From Gnetum montanum (taxonomy: Eukaryota; Streptophyta; Gnetopsida; Gnetales; Gnetaceae): a stretch of 64,000 nt of DNA. The notes under the pieces are model-generated. The model was not told the DNA's origin. It saw nothing but the letters and a program-made list of their open reading frames with translations, and ran no database searches. The translations under genes were made by a program, and so were the position numbers. The stretch lies in NCBI GenBank assembly GCA_015680685.1, contig MNCI01034009.1, forward strand, positions 1,247,894 to 1,311,893, written 5' to 3'. Position 1 is the first letter of the stretch, and each line of letters starts with the position of its first letter. Positions 34,998 through 46,869 of the stretch are shown here, one piece after another.

Positions 34998-37855
34998 ATG
35001 ACACCAAAAGGCAAACACACACATGAAGGAGGATCATCTCAACCAAGGGGAAAATGGCTAAGAATGGGTAGAGGCTAAGAATATGCCTAGGAAGAACCAA
35101 TTGCAACCCATGCCATGGAACATCTTACAGAGGAGGTTGAAGTGGAGTCTATTCATTAGGTTCCAAAATAGGTGGTAGCGATAGAACATTTCCATCAAGA
35201 CAAGGCACCAACCCAATAAGTGAACCTTGAGGTGAACTTAACAGAAGCCTACCTAAACCAAATTAGATCAAGGAAGGTCCAAAAAATAGTGATCAAAGAG
35301 TTGAACTTTGATTCTTTCTTGAAGTAGCCACCTAAAGATGTATAGGACCAACTGAATACCTCTCCCATGTGGCCAATTATCACTTCTAGTGAGAAGTGGT
35401 ATATGGGAGAGACATTCATATTTTGGAACAATAGGTAGGCCTTTTCAATAGTCATGATCAAGGAGATTTCAGTGTCCTACTTGGTGCCAGCCATTATAGA
35501 GGCACTTGGGTTACTTGAAACTAGGCCAAATCTCATTGAGATTTTGATGCAAGTGAATCCTAGCATAAAAAAGGAATGGGTTTAGTGGTGCTATGATGTC
35601 TTCTACAAGGAGCACAATGTGCTCACATTGGTAGAAAAAATTCATTATAAGATTGTGACCTATTACGTAAATCCCACGGCAAGGCCTAGTAGGATCACTG
35701 TCTTTTCTGCCCGTGCATGTGCTACTTTGAGTGGAAGATTCCCAATCAACATTCCACAACCAAAATATTTGGAGATAGAGAAGTGGTTCAAGGAGATTGA
35801 ATATGGAAGAAAGGAAATCCCCTTTCCATGCCTCATTAGAAAATTATGTCGAAGAAGAGGAATAGTCCACTATACTAATGATGTTGTTTGATGTGATTTG
35901 ACTACTAATTAGATGGAGATGATGAAGGACAAAACTCCTACAACAACGATTCAAGAAGAGGAGTAGCAACCACCACCTTTAGCTACCACTTGAAAATAGT
36001 GTCAAATGTCACCAAAACATCCAATAGTTGCATGAGTTCTGAGAATGGCTCTTGAGCAAGCAAGAGCAACAAGCAGACATGAGTGGTGGAGACCCATATG
36101 TGTATTGGCCCACAATGAGTCACTTGAATGAGGTGGCCCAAATAGTTAGTTTGATGGAGAAAGATGGATCCATTTGTTTGCCTAATGAATGTAGTTGTCC
36201 ATGAGGTCAAATCTTAACAAGAGAGGTAATAGAATCTCTCTTAGAATAGCAACAACTCCCAGAGATTTTTGTAAACATAGCAACCTTTTCAATGCACTTA
36301 GAGGAGGGCAAGGGGACAACAATACTAGTGATGTAACACCAAGATTAAGAAACAGTAGTAGAGGTGGTTCCTAATAGAATTATTGAGATACTCAATGCAC
36401 CTACAAAACTTATATTAGACATCACTGCACTTAAAGATGTGTATACCTTTGTAGGGATCATAAGCAGTAGAACAAGCATAACACAACTTGAACAACTGTT
36501 GGATCAACTAGTAGGAACTAGGAAACTAGTTCCAAATGTTTTTGACCTTTTGGATAATAGAATTACAACCTAGTTAAAGCTGATAGAAGCAAGGGACAAG
36601 AATATTATATTGGAAGGAAAAATTAAAATAGCCAAGGAGTTGAATGAATGCTTGGCTGTAGAAGTTGCTGAACTGAGAGCCCAGATTGTCAACCGTACAT
36701 TTCTCAACCTAGCATTGATAAGAGATGAAAATATTTAATAGATTCACACTAGGTTGAAAGGGGTTGAGGGTGCAATGGAGACAATGGTATTTTATCAATC
36801 CTTGGTAGAGGGCACCCAACATAAAATTTAGAAGGCCTTGGATCTGAACCACCAAGAGAATGTTCAGTTGACTGTAGAAAACCATTGCCTATGAAACATT
36901 GATGCAACATAAACAACAATAGACTAATTTTATCCATCAATAGTAGGAGCAACTAGCCAAAGCAAATACAAAGTTAAGGAGATTGGTAGTTGAGAAAAAA
37001 AAACTCTCCATGGAGGAGGTCTATGCCCTTTACCAAAAGACTGTAATAGAGGTAGTTGCCTCAAAATTAGAAGCTCTCAAATGTGAGAGAGTTAAAGATC
37101 ACTATAGAGACTAAGTTGGCCTATAGAAAGAAATAAATGAGAAACACATTTAAGTGGAAAAGGAAAAAATGAATGAGACCTTCTAGCAACTCCAACAAGG
37201 ATGCAGATTATGATAGCCCATCATTGATGGGATTGATCAATATAATAAAGTAGAAATTCACATAAAGGAGTTGCAGATAGAGGAGATGATTGAATATATG
37301 GAGCTTTCCAATCTCTGATATGCAAACCTAGCTATGTTGACTGTTGGATAGCCATGGTCAAAACTAGAAAAGTAGATGGCTAGCTTGTACTTGTTGTAGG
37401 AGTTTAAGTTCACGCACCACAAGGACACCAAGCAAAAGCTTATGGAGGTAAATGCTGAACTTGAGGTTCTCAAGGGTAAATATATTGATCAAAGATCCAC
37501 TAACAAGAGCTTAGCCAAAATAATGAATGACTACAAGGAGCTGCAAAACATAGTAAAGGTTTTCAATGTCAAACATAAATAATTTGCTACCTAGTTTGTT
37601 AATGTCAGGGAGCTATTCCCAATAATGCCTTGTCTATGGAATATCCCCATTCTAGCCTACATTGGTGATGCTGTGTGGATTGTGAATGATCCTTGAGACA
37701 AGGAGGAGAAGATGAAGGCATTACTAGATGCCTTTCACCTTCCATCAAAGGTAGTAGCCATAATAAGATAATCATAGCCTCCTTAGCCACCGCACATGCT
37801 CAAAGCTTGCGAAGGTTCTTCGAAACCTCAAGAACCTCCATCACCTAGGATTTTT
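34998..37855 (+). pseudogene. Element C extra ORF (aORF)
   Basis: Start ATG 34998 (M-T-P-K-G), aligned with M-A-P of B and M-V-P of D. The N-terminal part reads through a conserved block (35230-35470) whose homologues in B and D have FLEKALAEF and ILEKSMLASI-type segments. An open stretch follows at 35619-35891 with R-I-T-V-F-S-A-R-A and a KWFKEIEYGRKEIPFP segment. The second half (36560-37600) is E/K/Q/L-rich and looks coiled-coil. Near the end, IPILAYIGDAVWIVNDP (about 37650-37695) matches the C-terminal block of B. Several frameshifts and stops. Function unknown. Confidence 0.65.
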
Positions 37856-38094
37856 TGATCTACTTAACCATCTTCATGCCATTAGAGGATGTGCTATCTA
37901 GTTTGAAGTAGTCATATCATGGAGTTTAATTTTGTGTCATGAACACCAAAAATCTTATAATGATGTTGATCTGTACACTTGGGAACTTAGTTTTGTTGTG
38001 TTAGCTTGTTATGTCAAGTGTCAATCAATAATTCCATACCTTTTCAATTTTGTAAGGGAACTCAAGGATGAGTTTTCATTCAGTTGTGGGGGTA

Positions 38095-38502
38095 TGATGA
38101 AGTGTCAAAGTGCCACGTAAACATGGTGTTGCCTCGTTGATGTAGTGTTTGTTACATTTATGAAGGCTTCATCTATGTATCTCCATAATAAAGTCTATAA
38201 ATACATGCTCATCTACCATGTTTATGACATGTCTTGTCATAGTTGTAGTAGAGCTCTTGCAGAGTTATCATTTGAAAGTTAGAATATTTTTTTAAGTGCC
38301 TGTAGTAGGAGTCAGAAAGTGTATAGATCTTCATTCGAGCATTAATGTACCTAAGCATACTAGTGTGAATGACAATAATAAAGATCCTTTTAATCAAACC
38401 TTACAACAATTGGAATAGATTAATTATTTATTTTTGCATTTATTATTTTCATTAATTAAGATAAGTAAAACTTTAATTAATAAACTAATTAAGCAAAATA
38501 GA
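38095..38502 (+). repeat. Element C 3' LTR, truncated
   Basis: It starts TGATGAAG at 38095 after the GTGGGGGTA purine tract, with its TATA box TATAAATA at 38196-38203. The U3 block is about 70 bp shorter than in the 5' LTR. The match to the 5' LTR stops near 38502 (AATTAAGCAAAATAG), and unrelated gag-linker sequence of element A follows. The missing part is about 430 bp. Confidence 0.82.
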
Positions 38503-39858
38503 CTACTATCCTAGTGGGACTTCTTATCAACCTCAAGACTACTATCAACCATAGTAGTAAAACCCACAATTATAGGGGATGTCATTAACAAACTAGAAAT
38601 ACCTTTATTTCTAGTTGAACCCTTATGGATACTATGTTCAACAATTTGTTTTTCCAAATGGCTCTACATCCTTTGTCTCAAATCACTACGACTACTCTTT
38701 TGAATATCATTAACCCATAGCATCTCTTGTGAGATCACCATCCCATGCGTCTCATCATATGTCACATCCTCAACACTCTCATACTTTTCTCCATCATATG
38801 TCACCACCAATAATGTAGGAAGGATTGATACCACAACCTCAATAGAAAAATGAATCTTGTACTATGAACATACAAGTGAATGATAATGTTAGTATATTTG
38901 AGCAAAAGTCTCGGAAATGTCCTTTCTTTAGGATAGTTTCCACACATATGAATAAAACTAGTAGACCTACTAGCTCATCAAAACTAGCACAAGGACAATC
39001 TAGTGCAATTCCCTTCCTTACAAAAATAATATCTCCTAATCCTATGCAAGAGCCAACAACCATTACCACTCTGATACAAAACATAAAAGATGAACCTATG
39101 ACTATGGAGAGATAGAAAATTCCATGCATTACTAATAATGATAAAGGATGTACTTGTTGGCTAAAAGTTCAAAGTATTAACATAATCCCTATACCAACCC
39201 ACAACAAAGTTACGAAACAAGTGTATGTGCAAAACCAACTCTACATAGTTGTGATTAAACTAAAAGGCACCTAGTGGCTAAAAAATGAGAATACAAAATT
39301 ATTTAAAAGATGAATGGAAATATTCAACCTACTTATTAGTTCTTGTCCTAAGAAAATGAACCAAATAGAAAACTTAGAGAAGAACATCTTACACTCTGAC
39401 TATACACCAAAAGAAGATATTAAGCAAGTAGACACAAGAACTAAAATAGAAAATAAAAAAGGAAACATGTTTGAACCCCTTGAAAAGAAAACACCTTTTA
39501 GTCTAGCTAAATATATGTCTCCAAATGATCAAAACATGATTATCATCAATGTTAAATATGCTACTAAGTGAAAACTTAAATCATTAAAGATGATAAATGA
39601 AAAATTTATGGTGTATAACCAAGGAAGTGTGTAGTCCATTTTCCTGAATGCTCATCCATGAGTTTAGTCATGGGGTAGATGCCCCATCTTGAATCAAGAA
39701 CCAATAAGAGCATTTTCACTTTTCTTGTTTTACAATTTTTTTGTCATTTTTCTATTTATTCAAAAAAATTTCAATTCTTAATATGTTTTTTCATTTCTTA
39801 TTATTTTTCTTTTCTTTATGATTTTTTCTTTGAGTTCTTGATAATCAATTTACATTCT
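38503..39858 (+). pseudogene. Element A gag linker and protease-region remnant, then post-pol fragment
   Basis: 38503-38830 is the P/Q/Y-rich linker (compare 19010-19330 of C). 38860-39240 follows the protease-to-RT linker order of C, including the C-x-N-D-x-G-C-T-C-W segment near 39120-39160. 39240-39570 is open and Lys-rich without a recognised domain. Around 39640-39690 the TTTAGTCATGGGGTAGATG phrase matches the end of pol in C (32930-32955). So RT, RNase H and integrase are deleted. The T-rich tail (39700-39858) ends at the junction with element D. Confidence 0.55.
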
Positions 39859-42309
39859 AGCTAGGTTCAAGGCTATGTCCTTCTATGCTTGATAGCTGGC
39901 TTTGATCACCTCCAATTCTAAGTTTACCACCTACAACTTCTACAAAGCATCCTTTCAATATGTAAACTCTTTCTCATATAAGGCATAGGTGGTTGCCATC
40001 CATTTTTCTAGCTCATTCTAAGGATGACCTGCTATTAACATGACAAGGTTGGCATATCTAAGGTTAGCCAACGCGGTGTATTCATTCAGATCTTCTATCT
40101 ATAGGTTTTTATTCTTAACTTCCGCTTGATGGACCAAGGCATAGCTATCCAAGATGGGTTTCCACTCAGGATTTTGTGCTGATAAGGAGCTGATGTGGGC
40201 TTTTGCCATTTGGATCTCTTTTTCATTTATCTATTTGTACATGCCTGCTTGGTTGCAGGAGTGCTCCTTCAATTTTTCGTACTTTTTGGCCTCATATTTT
40301 TCCATGTGCTAATTTCAATTAATAAATTCTAATAAATAGCATGGACCTCCTCCATTGAGAGGGTTCTATTCTCTCTTGCTAGTCTACTAATGTCTTGGTT
40401 GACCCTCACTAATTATTCTCTTAATTGGTGAACACTTTCTTCAAGAATGTTCTTTTGCTTCTACATAGTGGTCAACCTTGAGTTCTCTATGGCAAGTTGC
40501 TTATTTTCTTCGTGTACGATGGTTAATGCATTTTTGTACGCATGAGATTGCACATCTATAGTAGAGGAATTCTAGACCACCTTCTCTTTTCTCTATTCAG
40601 TAGCTACATTTTCCTTCATTAGCTTGACTATCTACTCTATTTTAAATTGCTCAAGTTGGTCTAGTGCAACAAAACTAGTAGGATCCTGTTGTTCAACTCT
40701 TAGGGCAACCACCTCTTCTTGTAGTCTTTGTATTTCTACTTCTACATGCTTTACCCTAACTTCCATCATGACCAACTTTTCTTTTGTGGTGATGAGGTTT
40801 GATTGTACCACAGTGACATCACGAGGAATGTCAAATAAGGTAGTCATTACCTATCCTGTCTACAACAATTGATCAAGCACTTCCTCATGCATCATAGGAG
40901 TTATTGAAGTCCTGACTAGCATTTTCACATCTTTGGTTCCTAATAGATCTATCAAGGGAACAACAAACACATTAAATGATTCTTTAATATGGTTTGTGAT
41001 TACTTCTACTACACCTACCACATCCTCATGTTCTAGTACCACAACTGTGGTACCTTCTTTAGTTTCAAGCATTACCTCAAAGGATGCAACATTCCCAAAT
41101 ATTTTCCATGACCATTGGGATCCTCCTCCTCCTGATTGGAGTGAGATCTCATCTTGTGTTGGATTAGCTAAAATTGTGGGCCATATGACATCATCCATTA
41201 CTTGGAAAAGGTTGGACTCATCTCTACTTCCCTAACTAACTACTTTAGCGATCTTCTACAAATGGCTCATTGAGGGCTTATAGTCTTGTGATGGGTGGTG
41301 GAGCTTGTGTCTATGGGAACTACTCAAGCTCATGTTGTATTTCTACTTGTGGCTCTGCCTCCTTCTCTACTTCTTATTCTTCACCAAGATCTTTCCTTGG
41401 TGCTATCGGTTTTAGGAGTTCAACGGAGAAGGTGCTCTAAGCCTTCCTAGGAATATCATTGGTATATCCCAGGATCCTAGCACACTTGCAAAACCTTCTA
41501 ATCAAGTAAGGAAATGGGAGTGTCAATTTCTGTACCTTCTTCTCTTCAAACCACTATTGGATTTCAGTGAAATAAAATTGAAGAAGATTAGCCGCAAATT
41601 TTCCCATTACAATAGCACTTCCCCTATCCACATATGTAGAAATTAGATTGATCCCTTTTGTGGGAAACATGTGGTAAGTATCAATCTTGAAATATGTTCT
41701 CTCTTCCAGATTCATTTCATTGTATGTTTTATCCTCCTTGTTGTACATTTATCTTGGCCATAGTCTTTTGGTCTTGGGATCAGATTTGGTTGACAAATGG
41801 GCTACCTTAGCTCCTTCATTCAATAGACTAAGAGTTGTAGCAATTTCTTTAACTGAATAAGAGACATTAAATTCAAAAATATTGACAATGATGCCATCAT
41901 CTTTATTGTGCTAGAATTGATGAGTTTCACCCAGGTACCACTCATCACTGTCAGAAAGAATGGGCCACAATAGAGATGCCTTAAGTTGTGTTTGAACGAC
42001 TTCTGAAGCAAACTCCATGGATGGGCCAAAATTCATTTCCACAATGATTGAGGCCAACATGGACTTTTCTAGGATGGCATCAAGGTAATTAGGAGGCAAT
42101 GTGAGATGTTGTCCCTTCTCAAGAGCTTGTGGTTCTATAGCCTCCCCTTGGGCTGATTTCCCAGTAGTAGGAGCCTCTTGGTGAATGCTAAAAGATTGAG
42201 CTTCTTGCTCTCTATGTTTGGCATGTTCACCTGATTGGCCACAACCACCTCATGGACACTTAACAGTTCTTTACAATGGTTCACCTTGAGCACCTCTTTT
42301 TGGGACCAT
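39859..42309 (-). pseudogene. Element D extra ORF (aORF), C-terminally truncated
   Basis: Start ATG 42309 (M-V-P-K-R), homologous to the B and C copies. Open stretches: 42099-41911 (PPNYLDAILEKSM, WPILSDSDEWYLGETHQF), 41748-41554 (ERTYFKIDTYHMFPTKGI), 41198-40860 and 40847-40632. The last has heptad-like E/V/L/Q repeats typical of a coiled coil. The C-terminal block seen in B and C is missing because D ends at 39859. The ORF has the best preserved N-terminal domain of the three. Function unknown. Confidence 0.65.
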
Positions 42310-44277
42310 TTATAACCAAGTAAAAGTCAAATGTTACTAAGGTTGTATTCTTATCATTAATTAGTTTATACCTTACTCATTAACTTAGTTCATTAATTTC
42401 TTAGTTCATATGACTATAGAGTTAGATAAAATTTCAAGAAAAATCCCCAGAAATATCTATCTCCTTTTTATTACCCTTCACAATTGGTTCCTTTTTCCTT
42501 ATATATGGCTTATAATGATAGTTATGGTTCCTAAGGTGAATGAATTTAGGTTTCTAGCATTAATACAATTGATTTTTCATGATAACACCCAAAATTTCTA
42601 ACACTCTTACCCTTATAATACCCTTTGGGTGATACCAAATTTTAGCAATTTGGTGCAAGTTTCACACACAAGAATCCTTGCCTTTGGATTTAGGTAGGTT
42701 CAAACATCATGGAAATCAAAGCGGTAGAGAGCTAGATATCACAAGTGGAAGATAAGTATGCAAAGCTCTAAGTTGGAAGAGAAAATTTGAATAACTCCCC
42801 TAGTGGCACATTATGAAAATGAATTTCTGAGTACCACGGGGGTCATATAAATAGACTGTATGTGACTTGACATTGGGTACGTGATGTTGCATCAAATCTA
42901 ACATTAGGTAGGCAATGTCAAGATCCAAAAATAATCATTAAATGGGGCAACTAATCATGGAAACTGAAACTCTATGATTTTTTGGAAGGTTCAAGGTTGG
43001 GTCCATAGTTCTATGTAGGTGGAATATTAGTGTGAGGCATCGATAGTGTGATAAGGTGGAGTTGTTGACATGAAAAGCACTAGAATGAGCAAGAAAAAGG
43101 ATGTGAAATTAATGTTGTAAGATAGATCAAGTGATATGAGAAGTGAAATAACAAAATATAACAATTAAGCACTTAGAAGGTTAAGAATGATGTGGTTGTG
43201 TCAAACAAGAACAAGTCACAAAATTTACACAAGTGGGTCCTCCCCAAAGCAAACTTTAACCTATGATACCCTTGTGTAACCACACTTAAAAATGTCTGTA
43301 GGCACTAAAGGGGTTGAATGAAACACATACCTATGAATAAAAAACACATGTCAAAACCACCAAATTGAGATAATAACTCTATGTTACACAAAACCACAAG
43401 TTATGATCATGCAAACAACGAGATGAGATGGACTGTAGAAAGGATTTCAGAAATTGGAACATGAGGTGTCTTACCATGTTCACAATGAAACCTTATGTGT
43501 TATTAGTGGTTAAATAATCATGAGTCCTTTTATCCAAGATTTAAACCAAGTCTAAACCACATTTCAGTGACATTGCATCATTTCATCATATCAGCAGACA
43601 ACCATAAGACTATCATAGTTGTGAGGAGTAGCATCACTTGGTGTTTTTTCCAAGGGAGGAGCTTTATTTATGGCACTCACACATTTTTTTTCCTTTTCAC
43701 TTATTTTTTCTAATTTTGAGAAGCTACCAACCTTAGGCATAAGTACATGTCTTTCTAGTGGGACCTGTAGAAGTTTATTTAATGCTTTTTTAGGTTACTC
43801 TTACTTCCATTTTTTGTTAGATATACAAGGATATGGTTAAAACCTTAACAACGTGATAGAACATATAGAAGTGGCCAAAGAGAATCCACAAATCCCCTCA
43901 ATGTCACACCCTTTACATTTCACCTTGGTTATGCACTCTTTTGTCCAAACATAATGATTATGAAGTTATTTTTAGTTTAGATGATGGAAAAGATTACCAT
44001 TATGGCCAAGGTAAGAACCTCTTATTAATGGAATGAGTGGATGGATGGCGTGGTCTCAATGTCTAAATAATCAGTCCCTTATGACTTGACATCATAGAGA
44101 AAACCTCACCTCAATGGGCAACATGATCATTTTATTCAAAAGTGAGATTACATAACAAAGAAAATGAACACAATAGATAGAAAAAATTGGAAGAAATAGG
44201 AAGAATTGTTTAAGAAATAGGAAAATGACAATAAATTGCAAGGCAAAAAGATGAAAAACACTTAAGAATCCTAAAGA
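42310..44277 (-). other. Element D spacer before the extra ORF
   Basis: Non-coding. It matches the B and C spacers in patches (for example 44030-44080 with 7560-7600). It holds the promoter-like cassette at 42845-42922. Confidence 0.6.
42845..42922 (-). promoter_or_regulatory. Candidate internal promoter cassette of element D
   Basis: In the minus sense a block with GACATTGCC, TAATGTTAGAT, GATGTTGCATC-type inverted words and GTACCCAATGTCAAGTC (42922-42861) precedes an AT-rich TATTTATA element (about 42852-42845). These GATGTT/AACATC/CAATGTC words are those of D's own LTR U3 (54700-54590), not those of B or C. It lies about 540 bp before the extra ORF start. Activity is inferred. Confidence 0.45.
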
Positions 44278-45749
44278 TTAGAATGGGGGATGACCCCCAT
44301 AACTAAACATTTGGTTGTGACAAGGATTAATAAGTGAATAAATAGGATCCATGCATGTATGAAACATTGGAAATTGTCCATGCCCCATCCATTGGGTGTC
44401 TATTGGTGGTGTGGTGGCTAGGTAGAAAAATTGTTGGTCATACACTTGATGGTTACATGTATGATGGGTCAAGATATGAGATGTGTTAATATTATGGATG
44501 TCTAGCCCACAATTGCACCCTTGATTACAAGATGGTATGCATGGATTTATTTTCCTCCCCTCACTATTAGATTCATTGGTTGGATTTGGGATTGGAGTAC
44601 TGATGGATGGTGGCCCATGTGTAGGCTTAGACGGCAATGGTTAAGATAAAGAAGGTGGTGCACTAGATTGGCATTGTGTTGGCTTAGATGATGTGGTGGG
44701 TCCATGTGTGGTTTGCTTCGATTTACAACCTTTCCTCTAGAAGGGATGTTTCCTACATTATGGATGGGACCCACTAGTGTCAACATGTCTACGCATAGTT
44801 GTAGCACAAGTGGCACTTGTTTGTTGATATTGTAGTGTGAAACCTTCCTGTGTTGTTGGTGGTGGCACATAATGAGGTGGAGTATGAGAATATCAAGGGT
44901 AGGATGGATGGTAAGAGGTGTGAGGTGGTGATCCTTTAGGGGATGTCATGGATGTAGAACTAGTTGGAGAAACAGGGTGTTGAACATAATATTCATGTGG
45001 TTTTAGTGGATATGGTTGATTTGGTGGTGGTCTCCCCTACGACTGTGGTTGTCGCCACTACAATTGATGACCATGTTGAGGCTAGTAATAATTTCCCCTA
45101 GGATGGTATGATCAATTTTGGGATTGTCTATAATTACCTTGTGGGAGAGGAAATCTCCCAAGCATGTGCTTTTGCACAAACTTCAGATTTAAGGCACCTA
45201 CCCAATACTATTGTAGATGCAAAAATACAAGGCATTGGCCCCTTAGATGGTCATATATGCATAGGTAGCATCCATTATCTTTGTCTGTGGTTGAGTCTAT
45301 AGCCTCATTTTCTTTAGCCATTTTTCTTGTTTGCTGAAAAGTGTTCCTAGTTGTTTCTTGGTTCTATATCCTTTGTTTATTGTGATTGCCTGACTTGTTT
45401 GACATGACCCTCTTCTTGACCATCTCAATGATAGTTGTAACATTTTCATATATCCATTTGGACATCCCATTAAAATTTTCTTCTAGTTCATCAATAGACT
45501 CTTGTATTGGCAAGGTTTGTTGTGGTATCACCTTATCGAGAGTGGTTTTGTTCTCCTTACCATAGATTTGGACTTCCCCCTATTGAAGAGTTGGATCGCA
45601 TTAATATTTATCAACATTCTCCCATTTGCATATCTCTCCTTCTTCTTTTGCCACACGCTCTATTAGTTCTTGAATCTAATGGGCTTGGAGCTTGTATATT
45701 TACCTTGGGGCATACATCCTAAGGGTCTCCCTTATTTCATTATGAAGCT
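44278..45749 (-). pseudogene. Element D gag, C-terminal half and linker
   Basis: It continues the gag that begins at 53713, resuming after the E insertion at 45749. 45700-45300 aligns with the capsid region of B (12720-12400). 44870-44278 is a H/P/N/Q-rich linker with CNCG, CNHQ and YSYGG-like words (open frames 44870-44547 and 44637-44278). It ends at the pol deletion joint. Confidence 0.65.
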
Positions 45750-46723
45750 TGATGAGAGCAGTTACTCTAATAATTAGAGTGGTAATTATTAGAGTGGTTA
45801 CTCTAATAATTAAAGTGGTTATTATTAGGGTAGTTACTCTAATTATTAGAGTGGTTATTATTAGAGCAGTTACTCTAATTATTAGAGTGGTTATTATTAG
45901 AATGAAAATTTCTCTAAAATTAGAAAGGCAGTTTCTCTAAAATTAGAGTGGAAATTTTGTAATTATTAGAGTAGTTTCTCCCAAGCCTATAAATATAGTG
46001 CCCAGGCACACAATAGGTGGAAGTCAAGAAGAAGAAGAAGAATTTAGAAGATGAAGTCTTTTAAGAGTCAAGTAGCAAAACTCTAGCCAAGTGCCCATAG
46101 CAGGAGGTCTAAGTGTGGACGGATCTTTATTCGAGCATTATGTACCTGAGCACACCTTATGTATGGTAATAAATACAAGCTCTTGGATTCATCCTTGCAG
46201 CACTTGAGATTTTTTTCTTACTCATTTCCTTTATTTTATTTTCTTTTGCATTTATTTTATTTTATTTTATGCACTTTACATTTCTATTATTAGCACACAT
46301 AGTACAATCACTTTGAGCATGCGTGTAACACTTGGTAACCTAGTAATGATTAGCTTTTGGTAATTCTAGTAATGTTGCATTGGTTTAAGATGTGTACGAC
46401 AAGTGAGAACGGATACTGGTGTTAAGATTAGTTTAAAGGCTAGTTAATCAGTAGTTAACTTAAATTAGTCACTTAGTTATCTCTCTCTCTCCTCCCTTAT
46501 TAGCAATAGGACATAAAAACATAAAAGCTATAAAAATCATATGCCTCAAGCTTACTTAACCATACAACCGTGACAATACAAGTAAGTTTGGAAAGCAAAC
46601 GATTGATTAACCCTAAGTGTTTCATTAGGGCGCATAAGCACTTAGTCCTTGGAATTCGACCGGATTGTGCATAAAACGCTTGTATTTGTATGGTTGAGTG
46701 TAGGGGTACCTCGCTGCTCATCA
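45750..46723 (+). repeat. Element E 5' LTR
   Basis: TGATGAGAGC...CTCATCA. The U3 head (45757-45935) is an array of the palindrome CTCTAATWATTAGAG alternating with GTGGTTATTATTAG. TATA box TATAAATA at 45988-45995. A pyrimidine run CTCTCTCTCTCCTCCC lies near 46482. It is followed by the PBS. Confidence 0.94.
45757..45935 (+). repeat. Palindromic array in E 5' LTR U3
   Basis: Repeated GTTACTCTAATAATTAGAGT units of about 40 bp, each holding the perfect or near-perfect palindrome CTCTAATWATTAGAG. The 3' LTR copy is at 51752-51890 and is shorter. Confidence 0.88.
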
Positions 46724-46724
46724 T

Positions 46725-46742
46725 TGGCACCATTGCTAGGGA
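46725..46742 (+). other. Element E primer-binding site
   Basis: TGGCACCATTGCTAGGGA, identical to the site of element A and of Athila tRNA-Asp type with C-to-T decay. Confidence 0.8.
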
Positions 46743-46869
46743 TTTAGTTGTTTGTACGCTACGTAGAACATAGAAAATCATCCATATCATTGGGATGTTA
46801 GAATGAAGCCTTACGGTTGATCAAAGGAAAGATAAGACAACAATAAATCGCACACCGAATAAGATGAAA

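Larger units (their letters stand above)
15989..38502 (+). mobile_element. Element C: Athila-like LTR retrotransposon split by element F
   Basis: 5' LTR 15989-16910, PBS, gag, protease, RT, RNase H, an integrase interrupted at 22299 by element F and resumed at 31950, spacer, extra ORF, GTGGGGGTA purine tract and a 3' LTR that begins at 38095 but stops near 38502 instead of running about 900 bp. Sequence beyond 38502 belongs to element A, so a deletion removed the LTR end and part of A. Without F the element is about 12.9 kb. All frames are broken. Confidence 0.85.

Noticed and set aside
45749-45940. Repetitive 63-aa ORF (IIRVVTL repeats)
   Set aside because: It is the palindromic U3 array of the E LTR.
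46500-46790. Minus-strand 96-aa ORF across the E LTR end and PBS
   Set aside because: It overlaps LTR and primer-binding site, has no homology, and is not repeated in the 3' LTR frame.
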